A DNA stretch of 63,091 nucleotides from Pseudomonas sp. AFG_SD02_1510_Pfu_092 (GCF_003331055.1 NZ_PUQD01000029.1:1-63091); one strand, 5' to 3'; positions 26,979 through 37,476 are shown, counted from the first letter of the stretch. Notes: generated from the letters alone by a model not told the origin. Numbers and translations: made by a program.

Positions 26979-27059
26979 TCACTCCTTCATCCCCAACTCA
27001 GCATCATCCACCAGCGCCTTGGCCATCGCACTGGTGAATTGGGTGTCTTCTGTGGCCAT
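26979..27059 (-). CDS. Possible 26-aa mini-ORF or gene remnant
   Basis: ATG at 27059 with AGGGGA 7 bases upstream, encoding 26 residues that end AKALVDDAELGMKE. It reads like the C-terminus of a larger soluble protein. In the next frame the sequence just upstream (VENYQGIEQ) continues protein-like, so a one-base deletion in an older gene could explain the pattern. No homologue recognised; translation unproven. Confidence 0.25.
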   Translation of the reverse strand: MATEDTQFTSAMAKALVDDAELGMKE

Positions 27060-27089
27060 TGCTCAATCCCCTGATAGTTCTCGACTGGC

Positions 27090-27190
27090 TGGGCCGATCC
27101 TTTCTCGGGCTCGCCCACTCCCACAAATACCGTGCAAGTCTTGAAGCCTGTGACGATCCCGTGGGAGCGGGCATGCCCGCGAAGAGGCCA
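27090..27190. repeat. REP pair, one unit degenerate
   Basis: The right unit at 27161-27190 (GTGGGAGCGGGCATGCCCGC) is intact. The left, inverted unit at about 27094-27127 (TTTCTCGGGCTCGCCCACTC) is decayed. It lies inside the gene-poor stretch after putA. Confidence 0.7.
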
Positions 27191-27214
27191 GCCCAGACAA
27201 CACATGATTAATGC

Positions 27215-27379
27215 CTAAAGCAAAGTCCTTGGTTCTCCAGGCATCTGCACCTGGACCAGGGCCGCCTCCAACAAGGCCCGCAGCGTCTCAAGTTCATGCA
27301 TAGAGGTCATCATCAAGATCGAAGCCGGCGACTTGGGCTGCAGCAACATCGCCAGATGCATCCCATACACAGCCGCCAT
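27215..27379 (-). CDS. Possible 54-aa hypothetical protein or gene remnant
   Basis: Open from ATG 27379 to TAG 27215, with an in-frame stop shortly upstream and no convincing ribosome site. The product begins MAAVYGMHLAMLLQPK and continues with an amphipathic helix (MHELETLRALLEAALVQVQ). It resembles the C-terminal part of small Pseudomonas hypothetical proteins that carry a helical bundle, but I cannot name a family. The alternative frame over 27294-27500 (68 codons) also stays open; neither is convincing. It may be a truncated gene in a decayed region. Confidence 0.3.
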   Translation of the reverse strand: MAAVYGMHLAMLLQPKSPASILMMTSMHELETLRALLEAALVQVQMPGEPRTLL

Positions 27380-27555
27380 TAAAGGCTAGGAGAGTCCCAG
27401 TTTTATCGGCGCCTTCGCCAAAGCCACGAGAGACACCAGTTTTGCCACCCTCCGAAAGCAGTATCAGCCCAAGCCAACGGCCGCAACGCGGCCCCGACAT
27501 TTTAGCTGTGCAGCTGAAACCTAGGGCCGCTTCTACACGCAGCAGCGGAGTCCGC

Positions 27556-28119
27556 TCAAGCCATGGAGGAAAGTGCGATCAAAGCAAACAACTGTGCTGT
27601 TGTAAGCGAGACGCCCAGTAACATCCATAGCCAATTGCCCAGCGTGAAACGGCTGTTGGCCGCCCCTTCTTTGTCACCCGCGCTAAAGTTGGTGCCTTTC
27701 TGCATGGGTACCAGAACGATCAGCCAAGCAGCATGAGACACCAGCCCCACAAAATAAGCCTCCCACGGGTGGTTCTCCAGAACAATGCTGGCAACCACCC
27801 ACACAACGCCCATACCGTAATAGCCGAGCGTGAGTACCAGGATCGACCATGGATAGCTTCTACCAGAGTCGCGAATATGGTCATCCACCCTTCTCAATAA
27901 TGGATAGATGAAGAACATAGCGAAAACGCTTCGCCAGAACGGGCTGACCTTCTCGCCTGTTCTCGCTCCATATAGCTTCCAGCTTTGATAGAAGCAATAC
28001 AGCCAGTAGAAGCCCATGGTGAAAAAGCTCATTACGGCAAACTTCATAGGCGAAACTACGAAGAAGGGCACCTGATCGCCCTGGGCATCTGTCAAGTCGT
28101 TACCGTGGACATCACTCAT
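27556..28119 (-). CDS. Small integral membrane protein of unknown function
   Basis: 187 aa with about five hydrophobic segments. A soluble N-terminus is followed by FAVMSFFTMGFYWLYCFYQS, which recalls the G-x-Y-x-x-Y-W-x-Y/F pattern of DUF4234-type proteins, then KLYGARTGEKVSPFWRSVFA. The ribosome site AAGGAGA lies about 8 bases before the ATG. Base composition is visibly lower in GC than neighbouring genes and codons ending in A or T are common, suggesting transfer. It stands alone between putA and the acyl-CoA dehydrogenase. No function can be assigned. Confidence 0.7.
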   Translation of the reverse strand: MSDVHGNDLTDAQGDQVPFFVVSPMKFAVMSFFTMGFYWLYCFYQSWKLYGARTGEKVSPFWRSVFAMFFIYPLLRRVDDHIRDSGRSYPWSILVLTLGYYGMGVVWVVASIVLENHPWEAYFVGLVSHAAWLIVLVPMQKGTNFSAGDKEGAANSRFTLGNWLWMLLGVSLTTAQLFALIALSSMA

Positions 28120-28429
28120 CTGAAACGTCTCCTTGTGAAACCAAAGAGCACATTCAAAGCCAAATGCGACTTGGTCCGCGATAGTCCAAAGCCGCTCTGG
28201 CTTGTGGGAAACGTCTATGGTTTTTCTGCGCCTGTTCGGCCCTTCTCGCCGGTGCCCCTCCTACCGGTACTGTGCAGCTTCCGGCATCAACACACTACCT
28301 GCGGGTTCACCCGCGAAAGGGGCCGCACAGGCATCCCGGCTTCTAAACCCACATCACCCAAACCTATTAACCTCCCCCCACCCAGCCCGTCCCCCTACAC
28401 TCGCAGCACCCCGCCTCAGGACCGCGACC
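28120..28429. other. Intergenic stretch with single REP unit
   Basis: 310 bp between the divergent membrane protein and acyl-CoA dehydrogenase genes. It holds one REP unit near 28300-28325 (GCGGGTTCACCCGCGAAAGG) and a decayed possible partner near 28232-28262. The word GAAACGTCT occurs twice, near the start (28121) and near 28209. Promoters for both flanking genes must lie here but I cannot point to a convincing one. Confidence 0.5.
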
Positions 28430-30232
28430 ATGCCCGAGACCCTGCTCAGCCCCCGCAACCTCGCCTTCGAACTCTACGAAGTGCTCGACGCCGAAGCCCT
28501 GACCCAGCGCCCGCGCTTCGCCGAGCACAGCCGCGAAACCTTCGACGCCGCCCTGACCACCGCGCGCACCATCGCCGAACGGTTCTTCGCCCCGCACAAC
28601 CGTAAGGCCGACGAAAATGAGCCGCGCTACGTGGACGGCCGCGCCGAGCTGATCCCCGAGGTGAAACCCGCCGTCGATGCCTTCCTCGAAGCCGGCTTCC
28701 TCAATGCCAACCGCGACTTCGAAGCTGGCGGCATGCAGCTGCCCAGCCTGGTTTCGCAAGCCTGCTTCGCACACTTTCAGGCCGCCAACGCCGGCACCAC
28801 GGCCTACCCGTTCCTGACCATGGGCGCGGCCAACCTGATCGAAAGCTTCGGCAGCGAAGAACAGAAGCGCCTGTTCCTGCAGCCGATGATCGAGGGCCGC
28901 TATTTCGGCACCATGGCCCTGACCGAACCGCATGCCGGCTCGTCACTGGCCGATATCCGCACCCGTGCCGAACCTGCCGGTGACGGCAGCTACCGGCTCA
29001 AGGGCAACAAGATCTTCATTTCCGGCGGCGATCACGAGCTGTCGGAGAACATCGTGCACATGGTCCTGGCCAAACTGCCGGATGCCCCGCCCGGGGTGAA
29101 AGGCATCTCGCTGTTCATCGTGCCCAAGTACCACGTCAACCCGGACGGCAGCCGGGGCCCGCGCAACGATGTGCTGCTGGCCGGGCTGTTTCACAAGATG
29201 GGCTGGCGCGGCACCACCTCCACGGCGCTGAACTTCGGCGACAACGGCCAGTGCGTCGGCTACCTGGTCGGCCAGCCACACCAGGGCCTGGCGTGCATGT
29301 TCCAGATGATGAACGAGGCGCGCATCGGCGTCGGCATGGGCGCGGTGATGCTCGGCTACGCCGGCTACCTGTATTCGCTGGAATACGCCCGCCAGCGCCC
29401 GCAGGGCCGGCTGGCGGACAACAAGGACCCGCACAGCCCCGCAGTGCCGATCATCGAACACAGCGATGTGAAACGCATGCTGCTGACACAGAAAGCCTAT
29501 GTCGAAGGCGCCTTCGACCTCGGCCTGTATGCCGCGCGCCTGTTCGACGATACCCAGACTGCCGCCGATGAAAACGCCTGCAACCAGGCGCAGGCGCTGC
29601 TCGACCTGCTGACCCCGATCGTCAAGTCCTGGCCCTCGGCGTTCTGCCTCGAGGCCAACGAACTGGCGATCCAGATTCTCGGTGGCCATGGCTACACCCG
29701 CGAATACCCGGTGGAACAGTACTACCGCGACAACCGCCTGAACCCGATCCACGAGGGCACCGAGGGCATCCAGTCGCTCGACCTGCTGGGGCGCAAGCTG
29801 GCACAGAACAACGGTGCCGGCCTCAAGCAGCTGATCCGCCTGATCGCCGCCACCGGCGAGCGTGCCAGCCATCACCCGAACCTCGACCCCCTGCGCCAGC
29901 CACTGGAACAGCTGGTCAATCGCCTGCAAGCGGTAACCCTGGCCCTGCTCGGTGACATGGCCCAGGGCAAAGTCGCCGGCGCCCTGGCCAACTCGGCCCT
30001 GTACCTCAAGGCCTTCGGCCATTGCGTGATCGGTTGGCGTTGGCTGGAACAAGCCATCCATGCAGAACTTGGGCTGTTGAAAGACAACCCCGCCGACCGC
30101 GACTTCTACCTCGGCAAGCTGCAGGCCGCGCGTTATTTCCTGACCTGGGAAGTACCGGGCTGCCATAATGAGCTGGCATTGCTCGAGGCCCGCGACGACA
30201 CCTGCCTCGCCATGCAAGACGGGTGGTTCTAG
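28430..30232 (+). CDS. Acyl-CoA dehydrogenase, 600-aa class with C-terminal extension
   Basis: 600 aa from ATG 28430 (MPETLLSPRNLAFELYEVLD); the frame is open upstream but the added residues are not protein-like. It has the standard acyl-CoA dehydrogenase order: N-terminal helices, beta domain (GTMALTEPHAGSSLADIRTR and KIFISGGDHELSENIVHMVL) and C-terminal helices with QILGGHGYTREYPVEQYYRD. An extra C-terminal domain of about 130 residues matches the long DmdC/FadE-like class. It oxidises an acyl-CoA at C2-C3 using FAD and passes electrons to ETF. The substrate is unknown. The TldD/TldE pair begins 31 bp downstream. Confidence 0.92.
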   Translation: MPETLLSPRNLAFELYEVLDAEALTQRPRFAEHSRETFDAALTTARTIAERFFAPHNRKADENEPRYVDGRAELIPEVKPAVDAFLEAGFLNANRDFEAGGMQLPSLVSQACFAHFQAANAGTTAYPFLTMGAANLIESFGSEEQKRLFLQPMIEGRYFGTMALTEPHAGSSLADIRTRAEPAGDGSYRLKGNKIFISGGDHELSENIVHMVLAKLPDAPPGVKGISLFIVPKYHVNPDGSRGPRNDVLLAGLFHKMGWRGTTSTALNFGDNGQCVGYLVGQPHQGLACMFQMMNEARIGVGMGAVMLGYAGYLYSLEYARQRPQGRLADNKDPHSPAVPIIEHSDVKRMLLTQKAYVEGAFDLGLYAARLFDDTQTAADENACNQAQALLDLLTPIVKSWPSAFCLEANELAIQILGGHGYTREYPVEQYYRDNRLNPIHEGTEGIQSLDLLGRKLAQNNGAGLKQLIRLIAATGERASHHPNLDPLRQPLEQLVNRLQAVTLALLGDMAQGKVAGALANSALYLKAFGHCVIGWRWLEQAIHAELGLLKDNPADRDFYLGKLQAARYFLTWEVPGCHNELALLEARDDTCLAMQDGWF

Positions 30233-30263
30233 GGGGAGCCACCGTGTACACGGAGGCTTGCGA

Positions 30264-31706
30264 ATGTTTGATTCCAGCGCCCTGCTGCGCCAGCGCTTCG
30301 CTGCGCTGCGCAGTACGGCCGAGTTGTTTTCCCTGCGCCATGTGAAGCAGTCGCAGCAGGCGCTGTCGGTGCGCCGCAACGTTGCCGAACCACCGCTGTT
30401 CAGCCAGGACGAAGGCGCCATGCTCACCGTGCGGGTCAATGGCGTGGAAGCCTATGCAGCCACCGCCGACCTGTCCCAGGCCGGCCTGCAGCGCGCCCTG
30501 GAGCACGCCGAAGCCTTGGCCCGGCAGATCGCCCGGCACAGCCTGCTGGACCTGCGCGCGCAGGCCGTGACCAGCGCACGCCACGACCACATTTCACCCA
30601 ACTTCGACCAGCCGCTGCCCAGCCTCGCCGACTGTCTCGGCCTGCTCGCTGCCGAATCGGCCAGCGTGCCCAGGGACAGCCGCCTGGTGGACTGGCAGGC
30701 CAGCCTGGGCCTGAGCCTGGTCGAGCAGACCTACCTGAACTCGGCCGGCGCCGAGCTGCGCCACGCCCAGCGTTTCCTGTTCCCCGGCGTGGGGGTGACG
30801 GCCAGCGACGGCCAGGACAGCCAGAGCCGCAGCCTGGGCCGCGACAATTTCGGCCAGCAGGGCGGTTTCGAGATCATCGAGCGCTGCGGCCTGGTCGGCG
30901 CCGCCAGCCGCATCGCCGATGAGGCGCTGCAGCTGCTGCTGGCACCGAACACCCCCAGCGGCCCGCGCGACCTGCTGTTGATGCCGGACCAGATGATGCT
31001 GCAGATCCACGAATCCATAGGCCACCCGCTGGAGATGGACCGCATTCTCGGCGACGAGCGCAACTATGCCGGCACCAGCTTCGTCAAAGCCAGCGACTTC
31101 GGCCACCTGCAGTACGGCTCCGCGCTGCTCAACGTGACCTTCGACCCGACCATTGGCGAAGAGCTGGCCAGCTACAGCTTCGATGATGACGGCACCGCGG
31201 CCAGCAAGCAGTTCCTGATCCGCGACGGCCTGCTGCTGCGCCCGCTGGGTGGTGCCCTGTCGCAGTTCCGCTCCGGCCTCGACGGCGTCGCCAACAGCCG
31301 CGCCTGCGGCTGGAACCGCGCACCGATCGACCGCATGGCCAACCTCAATATCGAACCGGGCCACCAACCCCTCGAGCAACTGGTCGGGGGTATCGAACAC
31401 GGCATCCTGATGCGCACCAACCGCTCCTGGTCCATCGACGATGCGCGCAACAAGTTCCAGTTCGGCTGCGAATGGGGCCAGCTGATCGAAAACGGCCAGC
31501 TCACGGGCATCGTCAAGAACCCCAACTACCGCGGCATCTCCGCGCAATTCTGGCGCAACCTGGCAGCGGTCGGCGACCGAAGTACCTTCCAGGTGCTGGG
31601 TACGCCCAACTGCGGCAAGGGCGAACCCAACCAGGTGGTGCGGGTCGGCCACGCCTCGCCGGCCTGCGTATTCCGCCAGATCGACGTATTCGGGGGAGAC
31701 GCCTGA
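30264..31706 (+). CDS. TldD/PmbA-family metalloprotease, TldD-like subunit
   Basis: 480 aa, the length of E. coli TldD. The metal site HESIGH (His249, Glu250, His254) is the HExxxH motif that distinguishes the catalytic TldD subunit, and the partner gene follows immediately. In known cases TldD/TldE heterodimers degrade small or modified peptides such as microcin B17 leader or CcdA. The ATG at 30264 follows CGGAGG. Sequence around the motif differs clearly from classic TldD (HEAAGH), so this is a divergent or paralogous pair. Its stop overlaps the next start by one base (TGATG). Confidence 0.85.
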   Translation: MFDSSALLRQRFAALRSTAELFSLRHVKQSQQALSVRRNVAEPPLFSQDEGAMLTVRVNGVEAYAATADLSQAGLQRALEHAEALARQIARHSLLDLRAQAVTSARHDHISPNFDQPLPSLADCLGLLAAESASVPRDSRLVDWQASLGLSLVEQTYLNSAGAELRHAQRFLFPGVGVTASDGQDSQSRSLGRDNFGQQGGFEIIERCGLVGAASRIADEALQLLLAPNTPSGPRDLLLMPDQMMLQIHESIGHPLEMDRILGDERNYAGTSFVKASDFGHLQYGSALLNVTFDPTIGEELASYSFDDDGTAASKQFLIRDGLLLRPLGGALSQFRSGLDGVANSRACGWNRAPIDRMANLNIEPGHQPLEQLVGGIEHGILMRTNRSWSIDDARNKFQFGCEWGQLIENGQLTGIVKNPNYRGISAQFWRNLAAVGDRSTFQVLGTPNCGKGEPNQVVRVGHASPACVFRQIDVFGGDA

Positions 31707-33025
31707 TGAAAAACGCTTTCGAAACCTTAGTCGGCGATGTGCACAAAGCGCTGCAGGCGGGCGAACAGTTCACCCTCGGTTACAGCGCCGAACAGTCCCG
31801 CTTCGTGCGGTTCAACCACGCCAAGGTGCGCCAGGCTGGCGAGGTGAGCCAGGCCAGCGCGCAACTGCGGCTGATCCACGATGGCCGTCAGGCAGAACAA
31901 CAGGTGACCTTGAGCGGTGACCCGCAGACGGATCGCCAGCGCCTGATCGCCGCCCTGGAGCAACTGCGCCAGACCTTGCCACTGCTGGCCGTCGACCCTT
32001 ACCTGCGCCTGGACGACAGCGCCTGGCACAGCCACAGCCAGCAGGACCAGCCGCTGCCCGAACTGGCCGAAGTACTGGCCCTGCTCGACCACGAAGCGGG
32101 CGACCTCGACCTGGTCGGCATCTACGCCGCCGGCCCCATCTGCCGGGGCTTCGCCAGCTCGTTCGGGGCCTTCGGTTGGCACCAGGCCAACAGCTTCAAC
32201 TTCGACTGGAGCCTGTTCCATGAAAACGGCGAGGCGGTGAAGGCCAACTACGCCGGGCAGCGCTGGTGCGCCGACGACTTCACCGCGCGCCTGCGCCAGG
32301 CGCGGCAACAGCTGGGCTTTCTCGGCCGCCCGGCAGTCACGCTGAAGCCCGGCAGCTACCGCGCCTACCTGGCCCCGGCGGCCATGGACGAGATCGCCGG
32401 CATGCTGTGCTGGGGCGGGTTTTCCGCGCAGGCCCTGGCCACCGGCAACAGCGCCTTGCAGCGCTTGTACAACGGCGATGCACGGCTGAGCCCGTTGGTC
32501 AGCTTTACCGAGCAGGTCAGCGGCTCGTTGAGCCCGGCGTTCTCCGATGAAGGTTCACCGCGCCTGGATGTGCCGTTGATCCAGCAAGGCGAGGCCCGGC
32601 AACGGCTGATCAGCGCGCGCAGTGCGGCCGAGTTCGCGTTGCTGGCCAACGGTGCCGACAGCCACGAAACGCCATGTGCGCTCAGCCTGGCGCCCGGCGG
32701 CCTGGCCAGCGGGCAGATCCTCGAGCGGCTCGACACCGGGCTGTACATCAGCAACCTGTGGTACCTGAACTACTCCGACCTGCCCGCAGCGCGCATGACC
32801 GGGCTGACCCGCTTCGCCACCTTCTGGGTGGAGGATGGGCAAATTCAGGGGCCGGTGCGCACCATGCGTTTCGATGACAGCCTGTACAGCCTGCTCGGCA
32901 GCCAACTGGAGGACCTGACCCGCGAGCGCGAGATGATCCTGTCGACCAGCACCTATGGACAGCGCAGTACCGGGTCGAGTCATTTGCCGGGGGCACTGGT
33001 CAAAGGCCTGACCCTGACATTGTAA
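31706..33025 (+). CDS. TldD/PmbA-family protein, TldE-like partner subunit
   Basis: 439 aa, close to PmbA/TldE length (about 450). It shares the family fold, with DLVGIYAAGPICRGFASSFG in the middle and a C-terminal ISNLWYLNYSDLPAARMTG region, but has no HExxxH, as expected for the non-catalytic partner. It overlaps the TldD-like gene by one base, so the two are made in equal amounts and likely form a heterodimer. Being next to an acyl-CoA dehydrogenase rather than a peptide precursor, its substrate is not apparent. Confidence 0.85.
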   Translation: MKNAFETLVGDVHKALQAGEQFTLGYSAEQSRFVRFNHAKVRQAGEVSQASAQLRLIHDGRQAEQQVTLSGDPQTDRQRLIAALEQLRQTLPLLAVDPYLRLDDSAWHSHSQQDQPLPELAEVLALLDHEAGDLDLVGIYAAGPICRGFASSFGAFGWHQANSFNFDWSLFHENGEAVKANYAGQRWCADDFTARLRQARQQLGFLGRPAVTLKPGSYRAYLAPAAMDEIAGMLCWGGFSAQALATGNSALQRLYNGDARLSPLVSFTEQVSGSLSPAFSDEGSPRLDVPLIQQGEARQRLISARSAAEFALLANGADSHETPCALSLAPGGLASGQILERLDTGLYISNLWYLNYSDLPAARMTGLTRFATFWVEDGQIQGPVRTMRFDDSLYSLLGSQLEDLTREREMILSTSTYGQRSTGSSHLPGALVKGLTLTL

Positions 33026-33034
33026 TTGGCATTG

Positions 33035-33115
33035 CCGGGCTCTTCGCGGGCATGCCCGCTCCCACAGGGAACGCGTAACGCTTGTGGGAGCGGGCGCGCC
33101 CGCGAAGAGGCCGGT
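33035..33115. repeat. REP pair, GCGGGCATGCCCGC type
   Basis: Inverted units (TTCGCGGGCATGCCCGCTCC and GGGAGCGGGCGCGCCCGCGA) are separated by about 20 bases between the TldE-like gene and the MFS gene. Confidence 0.85.
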
Positions 33116-33134
33116 ACAGACAAACGAGGAAGTC

Positions 33135-34562
33135 ATGCCCGAACGCACCCCGCTGGACCCCGTCACCGCCCGCTGGATCCCCTGGGTGGTGGCCATCGCC
33201 TTCTTCATGCAGTCCCTGGACGGCACCATTCTCAACACCGCGCTGCCGGCCATGGCCCGCTCGCTGGCCGAAGACCCGCTGCGCATGCAGGGCGTGATCA
33301 TCGCCTACATGCTCACCGTGGCCCTGCTGATCCCCGCCTCGGGCTGGATCGCCGACCGTTTCGGCACCAAGCGCATCTTCTTCAGCGCCATCTTGCTGTT
33401 CAGCTTCGGCTCGCTGCTGTGCGCCGCGGCCAACAGCCTTGGCTTCCTGATCTTCGCCCGCGTCGTGCAGGGCCTGGGCGGGGCGCTGATGCTGCCGGTC
33501 GGGCGGCTGGTGGTGCTGCGTGCCTATCCGCGTACCGAACTGGTGCGGATCATGAGTTTCATCACCATTCCCGGCCTGCTCGGCCCGCTGCTGGGCCCGA
33601 CCGTCGGCGGCTGGCTGGTGGAAATTCTCAGCTGGCACTGGATCTTCCTGCTCAACCTGCCGGTCGGCCTGATCGGCTGCTACGCGGTGTGGAAGTTCAT
33701 CCCCGACCTGCGCGGCGCCGAGCGCACCACGTTCGACGGCCCTGGGTTTCTGCTGTTCGGTGCAGCGATGGTGCTGATCACCATTGCCATGGAAGGCCTG
33801 GGCGAACTGCACCTGCCGCACTTGCGGGTGATGTTGCTGCTGTTCGCCGGCATGGCCTGCCTGGCGGCCTACTGGCTGCGCGCCGGGCGCGACCCGGAGC
33901 CGCTGTTCTCGCCCAGCCTGTTCCGCGTGCGCACCTTCGCCATCGGCATTCTCGGCAACCTGTTTGCCCGCCTGGGCAGTGGCGCCCTGCCGTTCCTGGT
34001 GCCGCTGTTACTGCAGGTGGCGCTGGGCTACTCGCCAGCCCAGGCCGGCATGAGCATGATCCCGCTGGCGGCAGCGGCGATGCTGGCCAAGTCCATCGCC
34101 CGGCCACTGATCGAACGTCTCGGCTACCGCATCATCCTCACCGGCAACACCCTGCTGCTGGGGGCGCTGCTGGCCAGCCTGGGGCTGGTGGACGAGCAGA
34201 CGCCCTATTGGCTGCTGCTGGTGCAACTCGGCCTGCTCGGCGCGGTGAATTCCATGCAGTTCACGGCGATGAACACGGTAACCCTGATCGACCTCGACGA
34301 CGCCAGCGCCAGCAGCGGCAACAGCCTGCTGTCGGTAGTCGCGCAGCTGGCGCTCAGCCTCGGTGTGGCCTGTGCCGGCGCATTGCTCGGCGGCTTTACC
34401 GCAGCAGGCAGCGCCGAAGGCGTGGAAACCACCCTGGGGGCGTTCCAGCTGACCTTCGTCACCATCGGTGTGATGGCCATGCTGGCCGCGGCGATCTTCC
34501 TGCAACTGGCGCCGACGGACGGAAGGCGTGCCCGTCGTCCGGAACAACACATGGAGTCGTAG
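33135..34562 (+). CDS. MFS exporter, DHA2 (14-helix) drug:H+ antiporter family, MdtD-like
   Basis: 475 aa with about 14 hydrophobic segments. It begins with MPERTPLDPVTARWIPWVVA, then FFMQSLDGTILNTALPAMAR, the DHA2 motif D1/C-like start, with the loop 2-3 motif GWIADRFGTKRIF and motif C-like GLLGPLLGPTVGGWL. It probably expels a hydrophobic compound using the proton gradient. GAGGA lies 7 bases before the ATG. No adjacent periplasmic adaptor gene is present, so it acts alone. Substrate unknown. Confidence 0.9.
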   Translation: MPERTPLDPVTARWIPWVVAIAFFMQSLDGTILNTALPAMARSLAEDPLRMQGVIIAYMLTVALLIPASGWIADRFGTKRIFFSAILLFSFGSLLCAAANSLGFLIFARVVQGLGGALMLPVGRLVVLRAYPRTELVRIMSFITIPGLLGPLLGPTVGGWLVEILSWHWIFLLNLPVGLIGCYAVWKFIPDLRGAERTTFDGPGFLLFGAAMVLITIAMEGLGELHLPHLRVMLLLFAGMACLAAYWLRAGRDPEPLFSPSLFRVRTFAIGILGNLFARLGSGALPFLVPLLLQVALGYSPAQAGMSMIPLAAAAMLAKSIARPLIERLGYRIILTGNTLLLGALLASLGLVDEQTPYWLLLVQLGLLGAVNSMQFTAMNTVTLIDLDDASASSGNSLLSVVAQLALSLGVACAGALLGGFTAAGSAEGVETTLGAFQLTFVTIGVMAMLAAAIFLQLAPTDGRRARRPEQHMES

Positions 34563-34626
34563 GGCGAATGGCCACGAGGCTGGTAGACTGTGCGGCATTT
34601 TTCGCTTCGCACCGCAGGCCCGCCTC

Positions 34627-36012
<1,386 letters not shown>

Positions 36013-36018
36013 CCTATT

Positions 36019-36190
36019 TTGGGGCTGCTTTGCAGCCCATCGCCGGCAAGCCAGCTCCCACAGGATCTCCACAGGCCTCAGACCTTGTGCAGCACCTGTG
36101 AGCCAGCTCCCACAGGATCATCACAGGCTCCGGGCCGGGTGCAATCCCTGTGGGAGCTGGCTTGCCGGCGATGGGCCGCACAGCGGCCCC
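36019..36190. repeat. REP cluster of three units, CTGGCTTGCCGG type
   Basis: Left inverted unit at about 36038-36063 (CGCCGGCAAGCCAGCTCCCA), a partial middle copy near 36098-36113 (GAGCCAGCTCCCACAGGA) and a right unit near 36149-36172. The middle copy duplicates the flank of the left unit, so the cluster probably grew by local duplication. It separates dbpA from the flavoprotein gene. Confidence 0.8.
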
Positions 36191-36211
36191 TGCCATCCAT
36201 GAGGTAACACC

Positions 36212-37393
36212 GTGCACTCCACAGATGTGATCATCCTCGGCGCCGGCGCTGCCGGCCTGATGTGCGCCCAGCTCAGCGCCCGCCGTGGCCGCCGGGTACT
36301 GGTGCTCGACCACGCCAACAAACCGGGCAAGAAGATCCTCATGTCCGGCGGCGGGCGCTGCAACTTCACCAACATGTACACCGAGCCAGGCAATTTCCTT
36401 TCGCACAACGCGCACTTCTGCAAGTCCGCACTGGCCCGCTACACCCAGTGGGACTTCATCGAACTGGTGTGCAAGCACGGCGTGGCCTACCACGAGAAGA
36501 AGCTCGGCCAGCTGTTCTGCGACAACAAGGCCAGCGACATCCTCGACATGCTGCTGGCAGAGTGCGACGAGGCTGGCGCCGAAATCCGCATGCACACCAG
36601 CATCGAGCACATCGAGAAGACCGAAAGCGGCTACCTGCTGCAGACCAGCGGCGGCCAGCTCGCCTGCCAGTCGCTGGTGATCGCCACCGGTGGCCTGTCG
36701 ATCCCGACCCTGGGCGCGACCGGTTTCGGCTACCAGGTGGCCCGCCAGTTCGGCCACACCTTGCTGCCGACCCGCGCCGGGCTGGTGCCGTTCACCATCA
36801 CCGAGCCCCAACTCAAGGCACTGTGCACCGAGCTTTCCGGCACCTCGCTGGACTGTACCGCCAGCTGCAACGGCACCAGCTTCCGGGAAAACCTGCTGTT
36901 CACTCACCGTGGCCTGAGCGGCCCGGCGATCCTGCAGATTTCCTCGTTCTGGGAAGCCGGGGATACCGTCGAGATCAACCTGCTGCCCGACCGCGATGCA
37001 CTCACCTGGCTGCAACAGATGCAGGCCGAACGCGCCAACGCCGAGTTGAAGACGGTGCTGGGCGAGGTGTTCACGCGCAAGCTGGCCAACCTGCTGGCCG
37101 AGCAGTGGTTCGAGTCCAGGCCGATGAAGCAGTACACCCCGGCGGAACTGGCACAGATCGCCGACAAGCTGGCGAACTGGCAGGTCGTGCCGGCCGGCAC
37201 CGAAGGCTACCGCACCGCCGAGGTGACCCTGGGCGGCGTGGACACCCGTGAGGTGTCGTCCAAGACCATGGAGTCGCTGAAGAGCCCCGGCTTGTACTTC
37301 ATCGGTGAAGTGCTGGATGTAACCGGCCACCTGGGCGGGTTCAATTTCCAGTGGGCCTGGGCCTCGGCCAACGCCGCAGCGCAGTTCGTGTAG
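36212..37393 (+). CDS. NAD(P)/FAD-dependent oxidoreductase, HI0933/YhiN family
   Basis: 393 aa from GTG 36212, preceded by GAGGT. FAD-binding motif DVIILGAGAAGLMCAQLSAR at the N-terminus, the family signature KKILMSGGGRCNFTN near residue 45, and a C-terminal FAD segment LYFIGEVLDVTGHLGGFNFQ. Widely conserved flavoprotein of unknown substrate; some family members hydroxylate or reduce tRNA or metabolites, but none of that can be assigned here. Soluble. Promoter likely in the REP-containing gap upstream. Confidence 0.9.
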   Translation: MHSTDVIILGAGAAGLMCAQLSARRGRRVLVLDHANKPGKKILMSGGGRCNFTNMYTEPGNFLSHNAHFCKSALARYTQWDFIELVCKHGVAYHEKKLGQLFCDNKASDILDMLLAECDEAGAEIRMHTSIEHIEKTESGYLLQTSGGQLACQSLVIATGGLSIPTLGATGFGYQVARQFGHTLLPTRAGLVPFTITEPQLKALCTELSGTSLDCTASCNGTSFRENLLFTHRGLSGPAILQISSFWEAGDTVEINLLPDRDALTWLQQMQAERANAELKTVLGEVFTRKLANLLAEQWFESRPMKQYTPAELAQIADKLANWQVVPAGTEGYRTAEVTLGGVDTREVSSKTMESLKSPGLYFIGEVLDVTGHLGGFNFQWAWASANAAAQFV

Positions 37394-37476
37394 AGTAGAA
37401 TCCATTCAGCAGCACGGAACGCTTCTTGCTGGCCCGTGCTGCAATGCATTCCTCGCTCACTGCCTAGCAGGCCATC

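Noticed and set aside
27294..27500. 68-codon minus-strand frame
   Set aside because: It overlaps the slightly more protein-like 54-codon frame and has no ribosome site or known domain. I could not decide that either is a real gene.
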